The translations under genes and the position numbers were made by a program. A DNA stretch of 32,771 nucleotides from Actinomycetota bacterium. Its GTDB lineage: Bacteria; Actinomycetota; Acidimicrobiia; Acidimicrobiales; Ilumatobacteraceae. Every line of letters starts with the position of its first letter. Position 1 is the first letter of the stretch. Positions 23,499-31,389 of this stretch are shown here, in pieces. The stretch is taken from assembly GCA_026393475.1 (NCBI GenBank), contig JAPLAA010000075.1, positions 1 through 32,771 of the forward strand. The letters run 5' to 3'. Below the pieces are notes generated by a model that made no database searches, was not told the DNA's origin, and was given only the letters and a program-made list of their open reading frames with translations.

Positions 23499-24566
23499 AT
23501 GTCCGATCTCGAGATGCCGCCCGCCCCGGCGTGCGCGTTCGCCAGCGACAACGCCGCCGGCGCCCACCCGCTCGTCCTCGATGCGATCGTGCGGGCCAAC
23601 GAGGGCCACGCACTCGCGTACGGCTCCGATGCCTGGACCGCCGAGACCGAGGCCCGCTTCCGCGACCTCTTCGGGCCGCAAGCCACGTCGTTGCTCGTGT
23701 GGAACGGCACCGGTGCGAACGTCATGGCGCTCGCCGCGATGATCCGGCCGGCCGACAGCATCGTCTGCAGCCGGTGGGCGCACATCGCGGTCGACGAGAC
23801 CGGGGCGCCGGAACGAGTGCTCGGCACCAAGCTGCAGACCGTGCCGAGCCTCGACGGCAAGATCGTGCCCGAGCAGCTGCTCGAACTCGAGTACCTCATC
23901 GGCGACCAGCACCACGCCCAACCCGGTGTGGTGTCGATCACCCAGAGCACCGAGCTCGGCATGGTCTACTCCCCCGACGAGGTCGCCGCCCTGTGCGACA
24001 CGGCTCACCGGCTCGGGATGAAGGTGCACCTGGACGGTGCGCGCATCGCCAACGCGACCGCTGCGCTCGGCGGCACCGTCGACGCGCTGCGCTCGTTCAC
24101 GGTCGACGCCGGCGTCGATGCGGTGAGCTTCGGTGGCACCAAGGCCGGCATGGCCTTCGGCGAGGCCGTCGTGTTCCTCGATCCCGAGCTCGCCCGCCGG
24201 GCGAAGTTCATCCGCAAGCAGGTGACACAGCTGCCCTCGAAGATGCGGTTCGTCGCTGCCCAGTTCAACGCGCTGCTGCACGACGACCTGTGGATCCGGT
24301 TGGCGCAGCACTCCAACGGTCTCGCGACCCGCCTGTACGACGCGACCAAGGGCATCGACGGCGTCACCTACGACGCGGCGCCGCAGGTGAACAGCGTGTT
24401 CCCGATGCTGCCCGCGCACCTCATCGAGCCGCTGCAGGCGTGGTGTTTCTTCTGGCCCTGGGACGTCACCCGCGACCAGGTGCGGTGGATGACGGCGTGG
24501 GACACCACGGCCGACGACGTCGACCGGTTCGCAGCCGGCGTCGCTGCGCTGTGCGCCGCCGGCTGA
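23499..24566 (+). CDS. ltaE: Low-specificity threonine aldolase / beta-eliminating lyase family PLP enzyme
   Basis: A 355-residue fold-type I PLP enzyme: ASDNAAGAHP at the start, WNGTGANVMAL phosphate-binding stretch, HLDGARIAN with Asp179 for the pyridine nitrogen, and SFGGTKAG with Lys215 as the Schiff-base lysine. These are the marks of threonine aldolase, which cleaves L-threonine or related beta-hydroxy amino acids to glycine and an aldehyde. CATACT (23486-23491) lies seven bases before the ATG, suggesting a separate leaderless promoter from the upstream TetR gene, which ends 21 bases earlier. Stereospecificity (L-allo or low) cannot be read from the sequence. Confidence 0.85.
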   Translation: MSDLEMPPAPACAFASDNAAGAHPLVLDAIVRANEGHALAYGSDAWTAETEARFRDLFGPQATSLLVWNGTGANVMALAAMIRPADSIVCSRWAHIAVDETGAPERVLGTKLQTVPSLDGKIVPEQLLELEYLIGDQHHAQPGVVSITQSTELGMVYSPDEVAALCDTAHRLGMKVHLDGARIANATAALGGTVDALRSFTVDAGVDAVSFGGTKAGMAFGEAVVFLDPELARRAKFIRKQVTQLPSKMRFVAAQFNALLHDDLWIRLAQHSNGLATRLYDATKGIDGVTYDAAPQVNSVFPMLPAHLIEPLQAWCFFWPWDVTRDQVRWMTAWDTTADDVDRFAAGVAALCAAG

Positions 24567-24719
24567 TCGGTCACGACGCGCCACCCATCGAGCTGTTTCC
24601 ACGCTGTTCCAGGCTCGGTTTCCAGCAAATTTCCACGACGACATCCGTTCTCGCGAGGCAGCTGACCAGGGCATTCGTCTCGAAAACGTCAGGTCCTCGT
24701 CTTTGTTTGCCGAGTGCAA
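24567..24719. other. Intergenic region with four phased TTCCA motifs upstream of the WhiB promoter
   Basis: No gene is visible. TTTCCA or GTTCCA occurs at 24596, 24606, 24619 and 24630, spaced 10-13 bases, close to one helical turn. They lie just past the aldolase stop and about 90 bases upstream of the WhiB -35, so they could be an activator site. The region is less GC-rich than the surroundings. Confidence 0.4.
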
Positions 24720-24750
24720 TTGACTGGCAGATCAATTCTGTTAATCTGCC
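24720..24750 (+). promoter_or_regulatory. WhiB promoter with an overlapping inverted repeat
   Basis: TTGACT (24720-24725) and TAATCT (24742-24747), 16 bases apart, form a likely promoter. GGCAGAT (24726-24732) and ATCTGCC (24744-24750) are perfect 7-bp arms between and over these boxes, a position expected for an operator. The leader to ATG 24880 would be about 125 bases, with no gene in it. Confidence 0.6.
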
Positions 24751-24879
24751 TCCAGCGCCGAGGGCAGTGCCACGGTTCGACACCCATCGCCACCACATCG
24801 GGATGATCGCGTCGAGCCGGGGACTTCGAGGGGAAGAGCCCGCAGCGCGACTCGACATTGCTCTGGACAAGGGGGTTCC

Positions 24880-25185
24880 ATGGCCGCGGTAGAGACGCTC
24901 TTCCATCGTCAGCAGACAGACGACCGGTGGATGAATGCAGCAGCCTGCAAGGGGTTGACGCATCTGTTCTTCCCACCACCGGCGGAGCGCCCGCAGGCAC
25001 GGGAACGCCGCGAGGCGATGGCCACGGCCGTGTGCGGTTCGTGCATCGTGAACGGCACCTGCCGTGAGTTCGCACGCACCAACCACGAGTACGGCTACTG
25101 GGGTGGCGAGAGCGAGGACGAGCGCCACGAGGCCGGCTTCCGCCTGATCGCCCCCATCGGCGTGCGCGCCCGCGACGCCGTCTGA
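24880..25185 (+). CDS. WhiB-family iron-sulfur transcriptional regulator
   Basis: A 101-residue protein with the four conserved Cys that hold the Fe-S cluster (Cys23, then Cys52, Cys55 and Cys61 in VCGSCIVNGTC) and the GYWGGE turn (residues 72-77) followed by a basic/acidic tail. These define WhiB-like (Wbl) proteins, which are confined to actinobacteria and their phages and bind the principal sigma factor. The AAGGGGG at 24869-24875 is the likely ribosome binding site. The size and the lack of a long AT-hook tail resemble WhiB1/WhiB2-type members; I cannot assign the subclass. Confidence 0.95.
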   Translation: MAAVETLFHRQQTDDRWMNAAACKGLTHLFFPPPAERPQARERREAMATAVCGSCIVNGTCREFARTNHEYGYWGGESEDERHEAGFRLIAPIGVRARDAV

Positions 25186-25305
25186 CCACCTCTCAGCAGC
25201 GCTGACCACCTCTGACCACCGGAGGTCGCTGAACCCGATCGGTCGCGGCGTCACGCCGTGCCGGGCTCAGCGACCACGGCGGGGGCCACGGCTACGATCG
25301 CCACC

Positions 25306-26427
25306 ATGGTCGGCCCACAGGATGCGCCCGGTGTTCCCGGCGCACCGGCACTGCACGGCACACAGCCGCACCGCGCCGCCGTGCACGCGGCCTGGGACGA
25401 CTACGGCGACCCACGGCGCATCACCTCGCTCGACGAGGTGAGCGCGAACGTCTCGACCAACCGGGTCTACCGCGTGCATCTCGACGACGGGAGCACCCTG
25501 GTCTCCAAAGTGTCGTCGTACGGCTCGTACTTCCTGTTCGTCGAGGACCACGAACGGCTCCGTCTCTGCGCGAGCCTGCTCGACACCACCCGCTTCGCCG
25601 GCATGCTCGCCGACGTGTGGACCGCTCGCCCCGACCACCTGGCACCCGGCGAACGGAACCACATCTACACCTGGTACGACCGCACGATGTGGGCCGTCTT
25701 CTACGACGACGTACCCCGCGGCGAGTCGCTCCCCCGGGTGCTGTCGGAGGACATGATCCGCAACCTCGGCCGCGAGATGGCCGAGTTCCACCTGGCGTGC
25801 ACCGACCTCGCACCGCGCATCCCTGGTGGGTCGAAGACGATCAAGAGCGATGCGATCCATCTGCTCGATCTGCTCGAGAGCCCGTTCGCGCCGCGCAACT
25901 TCGACCTGCCGCCCGAAGCGATCGGCCTGCTGTGGCGACACACGCACGACTTCCTCGAGCGGCTCGTCGTCCTCGGCTACGACGAGTGGACGAAGATCCC
26001 GGTGCTCATCGACTGGAACCTGGGCAACTTCTCCGTGAAGCCCGGAGCGGCGGGGTTCCGGCTGTTCAGCCGCTGGGACTACGACTGGTTCCGCATCGAA
26101 CCGCGCATGCTCGACTTCTACTTCCTGTCGCGCGTGTCGAGCAGCACGGGCGACCGCACCCGGTTCAGCTACGGTGCACACACGTTGCTCGAGCCGTCGT
26201 TCCTGGCCTTCATCGACGCCTACACCGACGTGTTCCCGATGAGCCGTGAGGAGCTCCAGTTCCTGCCCGAGGTGTACCGGTTCTTCATCCTGAACTACGT
26301 CGTGCGCGAAGGTGCCCGGTTCTTCCGCAGCGACCTGTGCGCCACCTTCCGCCGCGATGCGGTGCGCACCTACCTGCCCACGTTCGAGCGCACCGACTTC
26401 TCGGCGCTCGCCCACGCCGCCCGCTGA
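25306..26427 (+). CDS. Kinase-fold (APH/phosphotransferase-like) protein of unknown substrate
   Basis: A 373-residue protein that looks like the aminoglycoside-phosphotransferase/protein-kinase fold. Lys68 in LVSKVSSYG could be the ATP-binding Lys. LIDWNLGNF (Asp236, Asn241) takes the place of the catalytic HGDLHPGN loop, and RWDYDW (Asp258/Asp260) takes the place of the metal-binding DFG/DWE. The usual His before the catalytic Asp is missing. FHLACTDLAPRIPGG lies in the region that often binds the substrate. TACGAT (25293-25298) lies seven bases before the ATG, suggesting a leaderless mRNA. No neighbouring gene indicates its role. Confidence 0.55.
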   Translation: MVGPQDAPGVPGAPALHGTQPHRAAVHAAWDDYGDPRRITSLDEVSANVSTNRVYRVHLDDGSTLVSKVSSYGSYFLFVEDHERLRLCASLLDTTRFAGMLADVWTARPDHLAPGERNHIYTWYDRTMWAVFYDDVPRGESLPRVLSEDMIRNLGREMAEFHLACTDLAPRIPGGSKTIKSDAIHLLDLLESPFAPRNFDLPPEAIGLLWRHTHDFLERLVVLGYDEWTKIPVLIDWNLGNFSVKPGAAGFRLFSRWDYDWFRIEPRMLDFYFLSRVSSSTGDRTRFSYGAHTLLEPSFLAFIDAYTDVFPMSREELQFLPEVYRFFILNYVVREGARFFRSDLCATFRRDAVRTYLPTFERTDFSALAHAAR

Positions 26428-26496
26428 CACCGGCGTACGCAGCGCGCCCACGATCCGCCTCCGTTCGGGGCGGCCGGTGCGTGCAACGATGCACGC

Positions 26497-27315
26497 ATGG
26501 AGCACACCCAGATCACGGTCGACCGTCGCGGCGCGCAGGGCGAGATCCTCGTCATCACGCTGAACCGCCCCGAGAAGCTGAATGCGTGGACGCCGACGAT
26601 GGCCGACGAGCAGGCGCAGGCGATCCGGTCGGCGAACGACGATCCGACGATCGGCGCGATCGTGATGACGGGCGCGGGCCGAGGCTTCTGCGCCGGCGCC
26701 GACATGGACGCCACGTTCAAGACCCGCATCGACGGCGGCGATCCGGGTCGTGACACCGCCGGCGGCGTGGGCGGCATGCCGAACGGACTCGACTGGGTGG
26801 CCTTGCTGCGGGCGAGCAAGCCGATCGTGTGTGCGATCAACGGCGCAGCGGTGGGCATCGGCGTCACCATGTGCCTGCCGGCCGACCAGATCATCGCCTC
26901 GTCGGTCGCCAAGTTCGGGATGGGCTTCATCAAGATGGGCCTCGTCCCCGAACTCGCTTCGACCCGTCTGCTGCCGGCGCGGGTGGGCTTCGGTCGGGCC
27001 AGCGACCTGTGCCTGTCGGGACGGATCATCCTCGCCGACGAAGCGCTCCGCATCGGCCTCGTCGATCAGGTGGTGGAACCCGACGCGCTGGTCGACGCCG
27101 CCATCGCGACCGCGTCGACGTATGCGGCCAATCCCGACCTCCAGCTGCGGATGACCAAGCAACTGCTCACCGACAACATCGTGGAGACCGACCTGGTCGC
27201 GATCCAGCGCAGCGAGCAGCGCCGACTGGCCGAGTGCTGGGCGTCGCCCGAGCACGCGGAAGCCGTCAACGCGTTCCTCGAGAAGCGCCCGGCCGTGTTC
27301 CGCCCGCAGGCATGA
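26497..27315 (+). CDS. Enoyl-CoA hydratase/isomerase (crotonase) family protein, isomerase-like active site
   Basis: A 272-residue crotonase: VITLNRPEKLNAW start, oxyanion-hole segment GRGFCAGADM, then CAINGAAVGIGVTM. The first hydratase Glu (QPEI in classical enzymes) is replaced at KFGMGFIKMG, and the second position holds Asp in ASDLCL. A Glu in GLVPELAST matches the catalytic Glu of delta3,delta2-enoyl-CoA isomerases (SPEGCSS in peroxisomal ECI). It may therefore be an isomerase rather than a hydratase. It overlaps the ribokinase gene by 4 bp (ATGA). Confidence 0.82.
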   Translation: MEHTQITVDRRGAQGEILVITLNRPEKLNAWTPTMADEQAQAIRSANDDPTIGAIVMTGAGRGFCAGADMDATFKTRIDGGDPGRDTAGGVGGMPNGLDWVALLRASKPIVCAINGAAVGIGVTMCLPADQIIASSVAKFGMGFIKMGLVPELASTRLLPARVGFGRASDLCLSGRIILADEALRIGLVDQVVEPDALVDAAIATASTYAANPDLQLRMTKQLLTDNIVETDLVAIQRSEQRRLAECWASPEHAEAVNAFLEKRPAVFRPQA

Positions 27316-28196
27316 GCGCCCGTCACGACGTCTGCGTGGTCGGCAGTTCCAACCTCGACCTCGTCGCCACCGCGGCGGTGCTGCCCGGGCCCGGCGAGAC
27401 GGTGATGGGGCGCGACTACGCGGAGCATCCGGGCGGCAAGGGTCTCAACCAGGCGGTCGCCGCCGCACGCGCCGGGGCGCGGACGGTCTTCGTGTCGGCC
27501 GTCGGCGACGACACCGCCGGAACCGGCCTCCTCGCGGTGATGCACGGCGACGGCATCGACACGTCGTGCGTCGCGACCCGGGCCGGTGTCCCCACCGGTC
27601 GTGCGCTGATCGGCGTCGGCGACTCGGGCGAGAACTCGATCATCGTGGTGCCGGGAGCGAACGCGACCGTCGAGGTCGACGAACTCCCCGCGGCGCGCGT
27701 CGTGCTCGCACAGCTCGAGGTACCGCTCGGCACCGTGCACCGCGCCTTCGAGCTCGCCCGCGCCGCCGGCGCGACCACCGTGCTCAACCCGGCGCCGGCG
27801 CAGACCTTGCCGACCGAACTGTTGGCGCTGTGCGACATCGTCGTCCCCAACGAGCACGAGGTCGAACTCCTCGGCGGTGTCGACGCGCTGTTCGCGCTCG
27901 GCGCACGAGCGGTGGTCGTCACGGAAGGATCCCGCGGTGCGACGCTGCACCGCGGCGGGGCCGGCAACGGCGCCGGGGTTCACATCGCGCCGTTCGCTGT
28001 CTCCCCCGTCGACACCACGGGCGCGGGCGACACGTTCTGCGGCTCGCTGTGTGCCCGGCTCGCGGCCGGCGACGATCTCGTCGACGCTCTCCGGTGGGCG
28101 GCTGCCGCAGCGGCGCTCAGCACCACACGCGCCGGCGCGGTGCCGTCGATCCCGCTCGCCGCGGAGGTCGACGCGTTCGTCACCGCTGCAGGGTGA
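27312..28196 (+). CDS. rbsK: Ribokinase (PfkB family)
   Basis: A 294-residue PfkB-family sugar kinase: VVGSSNLDLVATAAVLPGPG at the start, HPGGKGLNQAVAAARAGA substrate-binding motif, ATP-binding VVVTEGSRGA and DTTGAGDTFCGSL with the catalytic Asp. The GGKGxNQA motif is characteristic of ribokinase, which makes ribose-5-phosphate from ribose and ATP. Start ATG 27312 overlaps the crotonase stop. Its last 17 bp overlap the 3' end of the convergent prmA. No ribose transporter or RbsD is nearby. Confidence 0.88.
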   Translation: MSARHDVCVVGSSNLDLVATAAVLPGPGETVMGRDYAEHPGGKGLNQAVAAARAGARTVFVSAVGDDTAGTGLLAVMHGDGIDTSCVATRAGVPTGRALIGVGDSGENSIIVVPGANATVEVDELPAARVVLAQLEVPLGTVHRAFELARAAGATTVLNPAPAQTLPTELLALCDIVVPNEHEVELLGGVDALFALGARAVVVTEGSRGATLHRGGAGNGAGVHIAPFAVSPVDTTGAGDTFCGSLCARLAAGDDLVDALRWAAAAAALSTTRAGAVPSIPLAAEVDAFVTAAG

Positions 28197-28998
28197 CCGC
28201 AGCCCAACCGTCGAGTTCGTCGACCTGCACCACACGCAACGGTTGCAGTGCTTCGAGCACGTGTGCGTGCCGGTCGGCGAGGATGCCGCTGATGATCAGC
28301 GAGCCGTCGGGGCCGAGCACGCGCAGCAGTTCGATCGACAGCTCGATGAGCGTCGGCGCCAGGATGTTCGCGACCACGACGTCGTAGGGGCCGACCATCT
28401 CCTGCAGCAGTGCGGTGGAGGCGACGACATGGTCGGCGACTCCGTTGCGCGCAGCGTTGTCGTTCGTCATCGTCTCGGCGGCCGGCGAGATGTCGATCGC
28501 GTCGGCGTGCTCGGCGCCGAAGCGGATCGCCGCGATCGCGAGCACCCCCGATCCGCAGCCGACGTCGAGCACGCGCATGCCTGCGGCGGGATCGACGACG
28601 CGGCGCAGCGCCCTCGTCGACAGCAGCGTGGTCGGATGATCGCCCATGCCGAACGTGGAACCGGGCTCGATGGTGAGCACGGTGACACCCTCGGCGAACG
28701 AGGCCTCGACCCATGCCGGGCAGATCACGAGGTCGTCATCGACCCAGGTGGGCACGGCGTGGTCGCGCCAGGTGTCGGCGACGGTCTCGTCGATCTCCTC
28801 GAGCCTCGACTCCCAGTGCTCGGGGAAGCCGGCCACGGCGTCGAGGACGATCGCACGATCGTCACCGAGCGAGGTCCACAGCTCGACCCGACCTGGAGCG
28901 CCACGGCGTTCCTCGACCGCCACCACGCCGAGGCCCCACAACGCGTCCGACGCGAGCTCTGCGTCCGACTCCGGGACGTCGACCACGAGCGCGAGCAT
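28180..28998 (-). CDS. prmA: Ribosomal protein L11 methyltransferase (PrmA)
   Basis: A 272-residue protein from ATG 28998. It has an N-terminal substrate-recognition domain, TFGMGDHPTT (the family's GTG.H.TT region), the SAM-binding motif VLDVGCGSGVLAIAA, then DISPAA and the PYDVVVANILAPTLIEL segment typical of PrmA. The enzyme trimethylates several amino groups on ribosomal protein L11. Its start codon shares one base with the stop of the preceding gamma-CA-like gene (TGATG), so they are co-translated. It ends inside the convergent ribokinase gene. Confidence 0.88.
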   Translation of the reverse strand: MLALVVDVPESDAELASDALWGLGVVAVEERRGAPGRVELWTSLGDDRAIVLDAVAGFPEHWESRLEEIDETVADTWRDHAVPTWVDDDLVICPAWVEASFAEGVTVLTIEPGSTFGMGDHPTTLLSTRALRRVVDPAAGMRVLDVGCGSGVLAIAAIRFGAEHADAIDISPAAETMTNDNAARNGVADHVVASTALLQEMVGPYDVVVANILAPTLIELSIELLRVLGPDGSLIISGILADRHAHVLEALQPLRVVQVDELDGWAAVTLQR

Positions 28999-29516
28999 CA
29001 GTCGATCCGCCGGAGTTCGCGCTGGTATCGCGCCGTGCGGTGGAGGTAGCTGGCGACACCGTTGTCGATGTCCTCCTGTCTCGCCCTGCCCGCCTTGATG
29101 GTCGCGGGGATGCCGACGGCGATGGCGCCCGATGGCACTTCTGCATCGCTCAGCACGACTGCGTTGGCAGCGACGATCGCACCGGTGCGCACGATCACCC
29201 GGTGCAGCACGATCGAGCCGTTGCCGACGAGGCACCCTCGCTCGATGGTGCACCCCTCGAGGTGCACGATGTGGCCGACCACACAGTCGTCGCCGACGAT
29301 CGTCGGCCACAGCGGCGTCGTGTGGAGCACGCAGTTGTCCTGGATCGACGTGCGTTCACCGATCGAGATGTAGCCGTCGTCGCCGCGCAGGACGGCGCCG
29401 GGCCAGATCGAGCTGTTGGCCCCGATGCGCACGTCGCCGATGATCACGGCGTCGGGATGCACGAACGCGTCGGGGTGGATGGTGGGCTCGAGGTCGCCGA
29501 GGGCGTAGATGGGCAC
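28998..29516 (-). CDS. Gamma-carbonic-anhydrase-like hexapeptide-repeat protein
   Basis: A 172-residue left-handed beta-helix protein with isoleucine-patch hexapeptides (IHPDAFVHPDAVIIGDVRIG, then later SIWPGAVLRGD). GTG 29516 fits the family length, and TACGTT at 29523-29528 (minus strand) lies six bases upstream. Candidate zinc His residues are His65 (VLH), His82 and His85 (GHIVHLEG). The classic spacing is GHxxxxH, so the third ligand position holds Glu here, with a His two residues earlier. Activity as a carbonic anhydrase is therefore uncertain. It is translationally coupled to prmA. Confidence 0.8.
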   Translation of the reverse strand: MPIYALGDLEPTIHPDAFVHPDAVIIGDVRIGANSSIWPGAVLRGDDGYISIGERTSIQDNCVLHTTPLWPTIVGDDCVVGHIVHLEGCTIERGCLVGNGSIVLHRVIVRTGAIVAANAVVLSDAEVPSGAIAVGIPATIKAGRARQEDIDNGVASYLHRTARYQRELRRID

Positions 29517-29583
29517 CCGGAGAACGTAACCAGACTCGGGCGATCGTGCAGAACCATCGGCTCGCCGGATACCGTGGTGACTT

Positions 29584-31338
29584 ATGTCCCGACGGATCGA
29601 CATCGAACTCACCAGCGCGCGCCCGGACGGGTCGTGGACCTGGCGCAAGGCGGGTGCCCGCGAGCCGAAGGGTGTGCTCGACGGCTCCCTCCTGCCCTCC
29701 AACGCAGCCACCGGTCAGGTGCTGCGCGCCGAGGCGGAGATGGAGCTCGACGGCATGACGATCATCTCCGTCACCGACCCGAAGGGCAAGACCGCACGCA
29801 CCGGTCTGCTCGAGCTCATGCCGAGCACGAAGCCGTTCGAGGCCGTCACCCAGCAGCTCGCGAAGCGCGAGCGCGGCGACCGTCCTCGTGGCGACCGTGA
29901 CCGCGGCGATCGTGGCGATCGCCCCCGTGGTCCGCGCAGCGACCGTCCCGGTGGTGACCGTCCCGGTGGCCCGCGCGGCGACCGTCCCGGTGGTGACCGT
30001 CCCGGCGGTCCCCGTGGTGATCGTCCCGGTGGTGACCGTCCTCGCGTCGAGGGCGACGGCGAGCGCCGTGGCCCGCGTCCCGAGCGTCGCGGTCGTCCCA
30101 ACTTCACCCCGCCGCCCGAGCTGCCGCAGCGCCCGAAGGCGAAGCGTCTCAAGCCCGGCCGCGCCCACCGCAACACGGTGCTCGCCGATCTGCCCGAGGA
30201 GCAGCGTGCCGTCGCCGAGCGCGCCCTGCAGGGTGGTATCCCGGCCGTGCGCCTCGCCGTGCAGGAGCAGAACGCCCGCCTGAAGAGCGAGGGCAAGGAA
30301 GAGATCCCGGCCGCCGGCCTGCTGTCGATGGCCGAGCAGTTGCTGCCCAAGCTGCGCGTCGCCGAATGGCTCGACCGCGCCGACGCCGCGAAGGCCGACC
30401 TCGAGGAGCTCGACCTGCGCGACCTGCGCAGCGTCGTGGCTGCCGGCGACGACCCGATGGTCGCCCGTGACGAGACCACCCGCGAGATCGCGGAGGAGCT
30501 CAAGCAGGCGCTCGTCGCCAAGCAGGAGAAGGAACTCCAGCTGTGGTACGGCGACATCGACGCCGCCATCGGTGTCGGTCGCATCATCCGCGCCCTCAAG
30601 CTCTCGTCGCAGCCGCCCAAGGCGGGCGTGCGGTTCCCGGCCGAGATCGCGAAGAAGCTCGCCGATGCGGCCACCGCGTCGCTCACGGCCGACTCGCTCA
30701 GCGACCGTTGGTCGGCACTGCTCGAGGCCGCCGCGTTCTCGCCGGTGCGCGCCATGGTGCAGCCGACCGCGAAGCCCGAGCAGCCGAGCGACGACCTGCT
30801 GTCGACGGTGAAGCGTCTCGCCCCGCTGCTGCCGCAGGTGGCCGCGCTGTTCGGCGTCGAGGTGAAGCAGGGTGGCCCGGCTCCCAAGCCGCTGCGTCCG
30901 ACCAAGCCGGGTGCGCCGGCCAAGAAGGCTGCTCCTCGCCCGCCGGCACCGCCCGCCGGGAGGATCCCGCCGCCGCCGGCGGCCGCTGGCGATGCGTTCG
31001 CCACGGCGTTCGCCGACGCACCCGCTGCCGACGCACCCGCTGCCGACGCACCCGCTGCTGCCGCTGCACCGGCTGCCGCTGAGGCCCCTTCGGCCGACGC
31101 ACCGGCTGCCGAGGTGACCGAGGCCCCCGTCGCCGAGGCCCCTGCGGCCGACGCACCGGCTGCCGAGGTGACCGAGGCCCCCGCTGCGGAGGCTCCGGTC
31201 GAGTCCGAGGCACCGGTCGCCGACGAAGCGCCGGCGGCAGAGGCTCCCGCCGCTGCCGACGAGGCACCGGTCGCTGAGGCCCCCGTAGCTGACGCCCCTG
31301 CCGCTGCCGACGAGGCACCTGCGGCCGACGAGGCCTGA
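29584..31338 (+). CDS. Large low-complexity protein with Arg/Gly/Asp-rich and Ala/Pro/Glu-rich regions, unknown function
   Basis: A 584-residue protein. Residues 1-90 are a small ordered domain (MSRRIDIELTSARPDGSWTW start). About 97-160 is built of repeated DRPGGDRPGGPRG-type units, similar in flavour to RG-rich RNA-binding tails. A basic PKAKRLKPGRAHRNTVLADLPEEQR stretch precedes a helical core (about 200-430). About 430-584 is low complexity, first Pro/Lys then Ala/Pro/Glu/Asp repeats. I recall similar proteins in Acidimicrobiia without assigned function. RNA binding is plausible but unproven. TACCGT (29570-29575) lies eight bases upstream of the ATG. Confidence 0.75.
   Translation: MSRRIDIELTSARPDGSWTWRKAGAREPKGVLDGSLLPSNAATGQVLRAEAEMELDGMTIISVTDPKGKTARTGLLELMPSTKPFEAVTQQLAKRERGDRPRGDRDRGDRGDRPRGPRSDRPGGDRPGGPRGDRPGGDRPGGPRGDRPGGDRPRVEGDGERRGPRPERRGRPNFTPPPELPQRPKAKRLKPGRAHRNTVLADLPEEQRAVAERALQGGIPAVRLAVQEQNARLKSEGKEEIPAAGLLSMAEQLLPKLRVAEWLDRADAAKADLEELDLRDLRSVVAAGDDPMVARDETTREIAEELKQALVAKQEKELQLWYGDIDAAIGVGRIIRALKLSSQPPKAGVRFPAEIAKKLADAATASLTADSLSDRWSALLEAAAFSPVRAMVQPTAKPEQPSDDLLSTVKRLAPLLPQVAALFGVEVKQGGPAPKPLRPTKPGAPAKKAAPRPPAPPAGRIPPPPAAAGDAFATAFADAPAADAPAADAPAAAAAPAAAEAPSADAPAAEVTEAPVAEAPAADAPAAEVTEAPAAEAPVESEAPVADEAPAAEAPAAADEAPVAEAPVADAPAAADEAPAADEA
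31012..31183 (+). repeat. Tandem DNA repeats in the 3' part of the low-complexity gene
   Basis: GCCGACGCACCCGCT occurs three times head to tail at 31012-31056 (ADAPA units). A 39-base segment at 31091-31129 recurs identically at 31145-31183. Exact identity suggests recent expansion by slippage. Confidence 0.8.
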
Positions 31339-31389
31339 GCGACGCTGCGGGTTCGTCGCCCCGAGGCGACCACCCCTAACCTCGCCGAC

